17,523 nucleotides of DNA. Origin: Mucilaginibacter sp. (GTDB lineage: Bacteria > Bacteroidota > Bacteroidia > Sphingobacteriales > Sphingobacteriaceae). Where the stretch lies: the NCBI GenBank assembly GCA_025934475.1, contig JAICXZ010000007.1, positions 1 through 17,523 of the forward strand, written 5' to 3'. Below are positions 12,495 to 17,523 of this stretch, one piece after another (within the stretch, counting starts at the first letter, position 1; every line of letters begins with the position of its first letter). Below the pieces are notes generated by a model, which worked only from the letters and a program-made list of their open reading frames with translations, had not been told where the DNA came from and searched no databases. The position numbers were made by a program, and so were the translations under genes.

Positions 12495-13757
12495 ATGCAA
12501 ACCAAACCACTCTCCCCACAGCCGGGCGAAGCTGCGGCACAACCCACCATTTCGCCAAAGATCAATTTCGCTGATCTCACCTTACCTACCACCATGCGCA
12601 AGGGTCTTCCGGAAGCTATCCGCGAAGAGCTGCTGCGCGATAACCAGGAATACTGGGCGCAGGAAGACGTTGCCCGCGGCCTGTTCCTGTTTCGGCCCGT
12701 AACCAAATGGATAGCCGAATCGAAAAACGAACCCATCCCCAAAATGCTGTTCTCAGAGTTCTGGCACGAGGGCGAACTGTGCATCCTGTTTTCGGATACC
12801 AACCTGGGCAAATCGGTACTGGCCATACAAATTGGCGATAGCATTAGTCGCGGCCGGCCAATACCGGGTTTCAAGATGGAAGCCGATGCGCAAAAGGTAA
12901 TGTATTTCGATTTTGAGATGAGCAAAAAGCAGCTGGAGGTGCGCTACGCCGTGGATTACAAGGAGCACTTTGAGTTTCACCCCGACTTCTACCGCGCCGT
13001 CATCGACCCCGATTTTGATCTGCCGGAGGATTCAGTCGGATATGAGCAGTATCTGGCCGAGTCGCTGGAGTCGAGTGTAGTGGCCAGTGGCGCCAAAGTG
13101 CTCATCATTGATAACCTGACCTACCTGCGCAACGAGACCGAAAAGGCGCACAGTGCCCTGCCGCTGATGAAGCAGCTCAAAAGGCTCAAAACCAAGCACC
13201 GGCTCAGTATCCTTGCCCTGGCGCACACCCCCAAACGCGATAAAAGCAAGCCCATCACCCGCAACGACCTGCATGGCAGCAAGATGCTGATCAACTTTTG
13301 CGACAGCGCCTTTGCCATCGGCGAGAACCCTAAGGATAAGGATGTGCGCTACCTGAAGCAGATAAAGCAGCGCAACACCGGCGAACTATACGGTTCCGAA
13401 AACGTGTGTGTATGCGTCATCAGCAAGCCGCACAACTTTTTGCAGTACGAGTTTACCGGCTTTGGCCGCGAATGGGATCACCTGAAAGAGCCATCGGAAG
13501 GCAGTCCCGACCACCTGCTTGAAAAAGTACGCGAGCTGCACGACGTAGGTATGACGCAGCGCGAAATTGCCGCCGAGCTGGCCATATCAGCCGCTAAAGT
13601 GAACAGGTTGCTGAAGAAGATAGCTTTCAGCTTTGGTCTTTCTGCTTTCAGCTCCTTCAACAAGCTATTTTATTCACTCTGTTCGCATGTCTTCCACCTT
13701 CGAACTCGGTACTTAGAAAGGTTTGAACGATCTTTTCGGCCAGCTCTATCGAGATAA
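12495..13757 (+). CDS. RepA-like AAA ATPase (AAA_25 type) with C-terminal helix-turn-helix and read-through tail
   Basis: A 420-residue protein resembling the RecA/DnaB-fold AAA_25 (RepA-like) ATPases, often found in Bacteroidetes mobile regions beside primases or mobilisation genes; none adjoins it here. The Walker A site is FSDTNLGKS (about 99-107): the GKS is kept but the usual first Gly is Ser. Walker B is KVLIIDNLTYL (about 201-211, D206), with a sensor-like ILALAHTPKRD (239-249). A helix-turn-helix follows at about 350-376 (GMTQREIAAELAISAAKVNRLLKK). Residues after about 377 (base 13623) look non-native: they run through a GCTTTCAGCT repeat and then 101 bp antisense to rpiB. GC and third-position GC look higher than in neighbours, which may mean transfer or different selection. 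An alternative start is M34. Confidence 0.8.
   Translation: MQTKPLSPQPGEAAAQPTISPKINFADLTLPTTMRKGLPEAIREELLRDNQEYWAQEDVARGLFLFRPVTKWIAESKNEPIPKMLFSEFWHEGELCILFSDTNLGKSVLAIQIGDSISRGRPIPGFKMEADAQKVMYFDFEMSKKQLEVRYAVDYKEHFEFHPDFYRAVIDPDFDLPEDSVGYEQYLAESLESSVVASGAKVLIIDNLTYLRNETEKAHSALPLMKQLKRLKTKHRLSILALAHTPKRDKSKPITRNDLHGSKMLINFCDSAFAIGENPKDKDVRYLKQIKQRNTGELYGSENVCVCVISKPHNFLQYEFTGFGREWDHLKEPSEGSPDHLLEKVRELHDVGMTQREIAAELAISAAKVNRLLKKIAFSFGLSAFSSFNKLFYSLCSHVFHLRTRYLERFERSFRPALSR
13623..13653. repeat. GCTTTCAGCT direct repeat between the ATPase and rpiB
   Basis: GCTTTCAGCT occurs at 13623-13632 and again at 13644-13653, with CTTT words between. Read on the minus strand it is a GCTGAAAG word array. 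It falls where the intergenic gap should be, yet it is translated as the tail of the ATPase. Confidence 0.55.
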
Positions 13758-14088
13758 AACGAGCAGGAATACATACAATATTAGCATCGTTGTGCTTGCG
13801 TGCCAGGCTGGCCAGCTCTTCGTTCCAGCAGATAGCGGCACGGATGCCCTGGTGTTTGTTGGCAGTAATAGCAACACCATTGGCGCTGCCGCAAACAAGG
13901 ATACCGTAATCGAACTCACCGTTTTCAACTGCTGAAGCAACAGGATGGGCGAAATCAGGATAATCGGCTGATTCGGCGGAATAAGTGCCAAAATTTTTCA
14001 GGAGGTCGCTGTTAAGCCATTTGGCTATCGCTTCTTTGTATTCAAACCCGGCATGGTCGGAGCCGATAGCTACTTTCAAGTCATTCAT
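13657..14088 (-). CDS. rpiB: Ribose-5-phosphate isomerase B
   Basis: Interconverts ribose 5-phosphate and ribulose 5-phosphate in the non-oxidative pentose phosphate pathway, in the cytoplasm. The 143-residue length is normal. Motifs: IGSDHAG with D11 and H12 near the start, the anion-hole and catalytic Cys segment LVCGSANGVAITANK (C66), IRAAICWNEELASLARKHNDANI with H99, and the C-terminal FLSTEFEGGRHANRVNKI. The stop lies inside the convergent AAA ATPase frame, but rpiB ends where the family ends, so it is the ATPase that overruns. It follows tatC by 63 bp and has its own promoter candidate at 14118-14125. Confidence 0.95.
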   Translation of the reverse strand: MNDLKVAIGSDHAGFEYKEAIAKWLNSDLLKNFGTYSAESADYPDFAHPVASAVENGEFDYGILVCGSANGVAITANKHQGIRAAICWNEELASLARKHNDANIVCIPARFISIELAEKIVQTFLSTEFEGGRHANRVNKIAC

Positions 14089-14117
14089 TGCTCAAATCTA
14101 TTATTAAATCTAAGCAG

Positions 14118-14125
14118 CGAAGGTA
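14118..14125 (-). promoter_or_regulatory. Candidate -7 promoter box of rpiB
   Basis: The minus strand reads TACCTTCG, one mismatch from TAnnTTTG, about 30 bases before the rpiB start and just after the tatC end. It resembles the TAACTTCG in front of ompH. Confidence 0.35.
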
Positions 14126-14139
14126 AAGATTTTGTTAGA

Positions 14140-14153
14140 AAGCCCCGGGGCTT
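14140..14153 (-). terminator. Possible weak terminator of tatC
   Basis: AAGCCCC at 14140-14146 is followed directly by its complement GGGGCTT, a perfect 14-bp palindrome overlapping the last two bases of the tatC stop. On the minus strand TTTCTAAC follows. The stem is short once a loop is allowed, so termination may be partial. It also lies just upstream of the rpiB -7 candidate. Confidence 0.4.
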
Positions 14154-15051
14154 AAATGTTCATCAATCCCTCTTCCTTCTCCTTCTTTGCCTTCCGTTTT
14201 TCAACGATTGCTGCTATCATGATGCTAAGTTCATATAACAACAACAGCGGAAGCGCAACCACACACATGCTCAGCGCATCAGGGGTAGGGGTGATGAAGG
14301 CAGCAAGGATCAGGATAATTACTACCGCATATCTGCGCGTTTTACGCATAAATTTCGGAGTAAGCACGCCGATATATGCCAGTATGTAAACTACGATAGG
14401 TAATTGAAACGCAATGCCCGATGCCAAAGTCAGCATAGTTACTGTAGAGATATAGGAGTCGATACTGAACATGTTGGTGATGCTATCACTAACGGAGTAA
14501 GTTGCCAAAAATTTGACTGCGAGAGGCGTAACAATAAAATAGCCAAAGGTAACCCCCAAAGCAAACAGTAATGAGGAGTAGAACACAAATCCACTGGCTG
14601 CTTTGCGCTCCTTTTGGTGCAGAGCAGGCCTGATGAAACGCCATATTTCCCACAGTATGTACGGAATGCCAATGGTGATGCCAATGACAATAGCCGAATT
14701 AAGCTGCAGGTTAAATTGGCCTGCCAATTCGGTACTGATGAGTTTCACTTGAAAATCTTTTACACAGAGGCTGTCGGCGCCAATCCAGGGAATCAAGCTG
14801 TGCAGCCATTCGCCAAACTCACACATTTTGCGATAGGTGTAAAAATGGTTATTCCCCGGCGCCATCACGATGCCGTCAAATAGCTCATGATAAAAAGCGA
14901 ACGCAAAAATTGCTAAAACTAAGATAGCCAAAGCAGAGCGTACCAGATGCCAGCGCAAAGCCTCGAGATGTTCGAAAAACGACATTTCACCCTCAAGGTC
15001 TTTGCCCTTGTTCTTAATTGCACCAACCAACTTATCGCCTAGTTTGCTCAT
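14152..15051 (-). CDS. tatC: Sec-independent (twin-arginine) translocase subunit TatC
   Basis: The core Tat subunit, which binds twin-arginine signal peptides and with TatA/B moves folded proteins across the inner membrane. The 299-residue product has the signature MSFFEHLEALRWHLVRS at about 23-39, then six hydrophobic segments, including LAILVLAIFAFAF (first), the NSAIVIGITIGIPYILWEIWRFIRPALHQKERK region, YIVTPL-like GYFIVTPLAVKFL, the SYISTVTMLTLASGIAFQLPIVVYIL segment, and the paired C-terminal helices with DALSMCVVALPLLLLYELSIMIA. A larger periplasmic insert between the first two helices (about 57-105) seems typical of Bacteroidetes. The end is Lys/Glu rich. No tatA or tatB lies in the window. 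It is downstream of accC in the same direction, separated by a terminator-like hairpin. Confidence 0.96.
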   Translation of the reverse strand: MSKLGDKLVGAIKNKGKDLEGEMSFFEHLEALRWHLVRSALAILVLAIFAFAFYHELFDGIVMAPGNNHFYTYRKMCEFGEWLHSLIPWIGADSLCVKDFQVKLISTELAGQFNLQLNSAIVIGITIGIPYILWEIWRFIRPALHQKERKAASGFVFYSSLLFALGVTFGYFIVTPLAVKFLATYSVSDSITNMFSIDSYISTVTMLTLASGIAFQLPIVVYILAYIGVLTPKFMRKTRRYAVVIILILAAFITPTPDALSMCVVALPLLLLYELSIMIAAIVEKRKAKKEKEEGLMNI

Positions 15052-15066
15052 CGCTTTAAAGTAAAC

Positions 15067-15091
15067 AGCACGCTGAAAAATTCAGCATGCT
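15067..15091 (-). terminator. Intrinsic terminator after accC
   Basis: On the minus strand an 11-bp stem (AGCATGCTGAA with TTCAGCGTGCT, one G-U pair) closes a TTT loop and is followed by GTTTACTTT. It lies 30 bases past the accC stop and 15 before tatC, so it likely ends the fabH-accB-accC transcript, perhaps incompletely since the T-run is broken. Confidence 0.6.
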
Positions 15092-15121
15092 ATTTACGAT
15101 TTAATTTTTTATTGTAATACT

Positions 15122-16462
15122 TTAAATAGAATATTCGAAGGTTTCCATGAATTTGGTGGTAAAATTACCTGCCCTGAAGTTGGGGTCCTGCAGTAATTTT
15201 AAATGGAACGGAATAGTTGTCTTAATACCTTCGATCACGAACTCGCTCAGCGCGCGCTCCATAGTGCTCAATGCTTCCTCACGGGTTTGAGCAACACAAA
15301 TCACCTTAGCGATCATCGAATCATAATTCGGCGGAATCACATAGCCTGAATAAACGTGCGTATCCACACGAACACCATGACCACCTGGTGAGTGGAAATT
15401 GGTGATCTTGCCGGGAGCAGGACGGAAATTATTGGCAGGATCCTCGGCATTGATACGGCACTCAATGGCGTGCATTGTTGGCTCGTAATTCTTGCCGGAG
15501 ATTGGAATACCGGCGGCAACTTTGATCTGTTCTTTGATCAGGTCGAAGTTGATCACCTCTTCGGTAACCGGGTGCTCCACCTGGATACGGGTATTCATCT
15601 CCATAAAATAGAAGTTGCGGTCCTTGTCAACCAAAAACTCGACAGTTCCGGCGCCTTCATATTTAACGGCTTTAGCGCCTTTGATAGCGGCTTCGCCCAT
15701 TCTTTTACGGAGTTTCTCGGTCATGAATGGAGAAGGTGATTCTTCTACCAGTTTTTGGTGACGACGTTGTATCGAGCAGTCGCGTTCTGATAAATGGCAA
15801 ACTTTGCCATACTGGTCGCCCACGACTTGTATCTCGATGTGACGTGGGTCAACTACATATTTTTCCAGGTACAAACCATCGTTGCCAAAAGCAGCGCCCG
15901 ATTCAGCCTTAGCCGAATCCCAGGCTGGTTCAAATTCCGAATCCTTCCAAACCTGGCGCATGCCGCGGCCACCGCCACCGGCGGTTGCCTTTAAGATAAC
16001 CGGGTAGCCAATTTTGTTAGCTAACGCGATACCCTCTTTAACATCGCCCAGCAAACCTTCCGAACCCGGGATAGTGGGTACGCCGGCCTTTTTCATAGTT
16101 GCTTTGGCCGACGCCTTATCACCCATGGCATTGATTTGGTCAGCAGTAGCGCCAATAAATTTGATGCCGTAATCGGCGCAAATTGCCGAAAACTTAGCGT
16201 TTTCCGACAAGAAGCCATAACCCGGATGGATCGCATCCGCGTTAGTCAGCTCGGCGGCCGAAATGATATTTGGGATATTTAAGTAAGAATCGCGGCTTGG
16301 GGGCGGGCCAATACATACCGCCTCATCAGCGAAGCGAACGTGCAGGCTGTCCCTGTCGATTGTAGAATATACAGCTACGGTTTTGATGCCCATCTCTTTG
16401 CACGTGCGTATCACACGAAGGGCAATTTCACCACGGTTAGCTATTAATATTTTTTTGAACAT
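15122..16462 (-). CDS. accC: Acetyl-CoA carboxylase, biotin carboxylase subunit
   Basis: The ATP-dependent subunit that carboxylates biotin on AccB, the first half-reaction of malonyl-CoA formation. The 446-residue length fits AccC. Motifs in order: N-terminal [33 protein letters not shown] (79-88), the glycine loop [12 protein letters not shown] (158-169), the HIEIQVVGD strand, [16 protein letters not shown] (226-241), and [15 protein letters not shown] (287-301). In the last of these, E288, R292 and E296 fall at the same numbers as the catalytic residues of E. coli AccC. The C-terminal domain includes ECRINAEDP and [11 protein letters not shown]. It follows accB by 88 bp, a gap filled by hairpin repeats. 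The accA and accD subunits are not in the window. Confidence 0.97.
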   Translation of the reverse strand: MFKKILIANRGEIALRVIRTCKEMGIKTVAVYSTIDRDSLHVRFADEAVCIGPPPSRDSYLNIPNIISAAELTNADAIHPGYGFLSENAKFSAICADYGIKFIGATADQINAMGDKASAKATMKKAGVPTIPGSEGLLGDVKEGIALANKIGYPVILKATAGGGGRGMRQVWKDSEFEPAWDSAKAESGAAFGNDGLYLEKYVVDPRHIEIQVVGDQYGKVCHLSERDCSIQRRHQKLVEESPSPFMTEKLRKRMGEAAIKGAKAVKYEGAGTVEFLVDKDRNFYFMEMNTRIQVEHPVTEEVINFDLIKEQIKVAAGIPISGKNYEPTMHAIECRINAEDPANNFRPAPGKITNFHSPGGHGVRVDTHVYSGYVIPPNYDSMIAKVICVAQTREEALSTMERALSEFVIEGIKTTIPFHLKLLQDPNFRAGNFTTKFMETFEYSI

Positions 16463-16477
16463 TGATTTTCAGTTAAG

Positions 16478-16538
16478 AGTTGATTGAGTTGATCAGGTTG
16501 ATTAAGTTAACTATTCAACTCAATCAACTTAATCAACC
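16478..16538. repeat. Two overlapping inverted repeats between accB and accC
   Basis: AGTTGATTGAGTTG (16478-16491) pairs perfectly with CAACTCAATCAACT (16516-16529). GGTTGATTAAGTT (16496-16508) pairs perfectly with AACTTAATCAACC (16526-16538). The right arms share four bases, so the full stems cannot form together. The word is GTTGATTNAGTT. The block lies in the middle of the accB-accC transcript, just before accC. A 12-bp palindrome (16544-16555) overlaps the accB stop beside it. Confidence 0.75.
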
Positions 16539-16550
16539 ATTCACTTAATA

Positions 16551-17042
16551 TTAAGCTGGTTCAACCAAAAACAACGGCTGATCGTATTCAACAGGCGAAG
16601 CGTTGTCAACCAGTACCTTCACGATCTTGCCCGAAACTTCAGATTCGATCTCGTTGAACAGTTTCATCGCTTCGATAATGCAAAGCACGTCACCAGTTTT
16701 GATCTCGTCGCCTACGTTTACGAACAGCGGTTTATCTGGTCCTGCCGAGCGGTAGAAAGTACCTATCATCGGCGATTTGATCGTGATGTATTTCGAGGTG
16801 TCAGCTGCAGGTGCTGCTGCAGCAACAGGAGCAGAAGTTTCAGCCGCCGGCGCAATTGCAGCCGGTGCAGCCGGCGCTGGTGCAACATACTGTATTGCTT
16901 CCGTCGGAACGTTGGCATTTACATAGGTGGGCGCCTGGTTGGTTTTTATCGTAATCTTAAATTCGTTCTGTTCGATCGAAACTTCATTTACCCCCGATTT
17001 TGCCACGAAGCGGATCAGGTCCTGAATCTGTTTAATATCCAT
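16551..17042 (-). CDS. accB: Acetyl-CoA carboxylase, biotin carboxyl carrier protein
   Basis: The carrier subunit that shuttles carboxybiotin between AccC and the AccA/D transferase. The 163-residue product has the N-terminal dimer region [17 protein letters not shown] (1-17), an Ala/Pro-rich flexible linker (about 53-81), and the C-terminal biotinyl domain (about 84-163) with the attachment motif EAMKL. The Lys to be biotinylated is K127. [10 protein letters not shown] and the ending [14 protein letters not shown] are standard. It lies between fabH (253 bp upstream) and accC (88 bp downstream); both gaps are filled with word repeats. Confidence 0.97.
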   Translation of the reverse strand: MDIKQIQDLIRFVAKSGVNEVSIEQNEFKITIKTNQAPTYVNANVPTEAIQYVAPAPAAPAAIAPAAETSAPVAAAAPAADTSKYITIKSPMIGTFYRSAGPDKPLFVNVGDEIKTGDVLCIIEAMKLFNEIESEVSGKIVKVLVDNASPVEYDQPLFLVEPA

Positions 17043-17090
17043 AGGATTGGAATTGGTTTTGGATAAAGATTAAATCTAAGTTATATGTTA

Positions 17091-17122
17091 ATGTGCGGAT
17101 GTGCAAATATGCAAATCTGCAA
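17091..17122. repeat. ATGTGCAA octamer array, four units
   Basis: Four tandem 8-bp units: ATGTGCGG, ATGTGCAA, ATATGCAA, ATCTGCAA. It lies about 50 bases upstream of the accB start. It shares its unit and part of its order with the array at 17173-17204. Confidence 0.75.
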
Positions 17123-17172
17123 TAGTCTAATTAGTTAGTGTTAGCAGCAACAAAGAAACAAAACTTAAATCG

Positions 17173-17204
17173 ATGTGCAAATATGCAAATGTGCAGATGT
17201 GCGA
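17173..17204. repeat. ATGTGCAA octamer array, four units, second copy
   Basis: Four tandem 8-bp units: ATGTGCAA, ATATGCAA, ATGTGCAG, ATGTGCGA, followed by ATG. The exact 8-bp period argues for growth by slippage or selection for the unit. It lies midway between fabH and accB. Confidence 0.75.
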
Positions 17205-17256
17205 ATGATGTTTTATTCAATTTATTGTTAACAATGGATATTTATAAAAGTTGGGG

Positions 17257-17290
17257 CATTTGCACATTTGTAAACTGCACATCTGCACAT
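17257..17290. repeat. Inverted ATGTGCAA-type array next to the fabH stop
   Basis: On the minus strand this reads ATGTGCAG twice, then TTTACAAATGTGCAAATG. It is complementary in part to 17173-17204, so the region can form a long hairpin with a loop of about 50 bases. Its edge is five bases past the fabH stop, a natural place for a terminator or processing site. Confidence 0.65.
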
Positions 17291-17295
17291 CAAAT

Positions 17296-17523
17296 TTAAT
17301 ACGCCCACTTCAGGAAGACGGATCCCCAGGTAAACCCGCCGCCAAAGGCAGCCAGGATCAGGTTATCACCCTTCTTGAACTTGCTTTCCCACTCCCACAA
17401 GCACAATGGAATTGTGCCGTTGGTGGTGTTACCGTAACGCTCTATGTTGATGATCACCTTATCAGCGCTGACACCGGTACGATTGGCCGTAGCGTCGATG
17501 ATGCGTTTATTGGCCTGATGCGG
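17296..17523 (-). CDS. fabH: 3-oxoacyl-ACP synthase III (FabH), C-terminal part
   Basis: The frame enters from the right edge and ends at TAA 17298-17296, giving the last 75 residues. FabH condenses acetyl-CoA (or a branched starter) with malonyl-ACP to begin fatty-acid synthesis. The fragment starts with [15 protein letters not shown], which carries the catalytic His. It continues with [22 protein letters not shown], which carries the catalytic Asn in GNTT, and ends with the family's [19 protein letters not shown]. The catalytic Cys lies outside the window. Its place upstream of accB and accC in the same direction is a common Bacteroidetes arrangement for starter condensation and malonyl-CoA supply. 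Confidence 0.95.
   Translation of the reverse strand, partial: PHQANKRIIDATANRTGVSADKVIINIERYGNTTNGTIPLCLWEWESKFKKGDNLILAAFGGGFTWGSVFLKWAY

Noticed and set aside
12443..12925. Long minus-strand open frame opposite the AAA ATPase
   Set aside because: It is the antisense shadow of a high-GC gene whose plus-strand frame has clear ATPase motifs.
12495..13757. Plasmid replication or phage module centred on the RepA-like ATPase
   Set aside because: No primase, integrase, mobilisation, attachment site or structural gene adjoins it; both flanks are ordinary chromosomal genes.
16478..17290. CRISPR array as an explanation for regularly repeated words near accB
   Set aside because: Units are 8-12 bases with no spacers, there are no cas genes, and the arrays are self-complementary.

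Overview
The window looks like chromosome from a Bacteroidetes bacterium, most likely Sphingobacteriaceae (Mucilaginibacter or Pedobacter type). Evidence: a secreted protein with a C-terminal gliding/T9SS type B (CHU_C) sorting domain, a LytS/LytTR-type two-component pair, a secreted DUF1080 protein, a YcxB-like membrane protein, a fabH-accB-accC gene order, promoter-like TAnnTTTG boxes and weak Shine-Dalgarno sequences. The genus is an inference. Nearly all identifiable genes are core or housekeeping.

Layout. 1-147 is the tail of an unrecognised gene. On the plus strand follow miaE (tRNA hydroxylase), a histidine kinase and LytTR response regulator separated by one base, a 458-bp stretch with no convincing gene, and a 643-residue secreted Ig-like/CHU_C protein whose start codon lies five bases after a terminator-like hairpin. 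That gene converges on an FAD monooxygenase through a perfect 28-bp palindrome that contains both stop codons. The monooxygenase follows an RsmI-like methyltransferase in a two-gene minus-strand unit. A conserved-looking hypothetical gene diverges from it and converges on an OmpH/Skp chaperone gene. Minus-strand genes continue with a secreted DUF1080 protein, two small hypothetical proteins (60 and 68 aa) and a pair of small membrane proteins, one YcxB-like. A 495-bp repeat-rich gap precedes a RepA-like AAA ATPase on the plus strand, whose 3' end runs 101 bp into rpiB from the opposite side. The rest is a minus-strand housekeeping block: fabH (partial), accB, accC, tatC, rpiB. FabH, AccB and AccC serve fatty-acid synthesis initiation and malonyl-CoA formation. 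TatC and OmpH serve envelope export.

The most unusual signal is in the gaps. Between about 8.3 and 17.3 kb nearly every larger intergenic gap carries arrays of one or two short words (GTTTCA/TGAAAC; GTTAACTAGT/TTAGTGATTAG; TACGTT; GCTGAAAG; GTTGATTNAGTT; ATGTGCAA) followed by their complements, so each gap can fold into one or more hairpins. Some copies are near-identical over about 58 bases. I see no obvious new multi-gene defence or metabolic system. If something undescribed is here, this repeat class is the best candidate.
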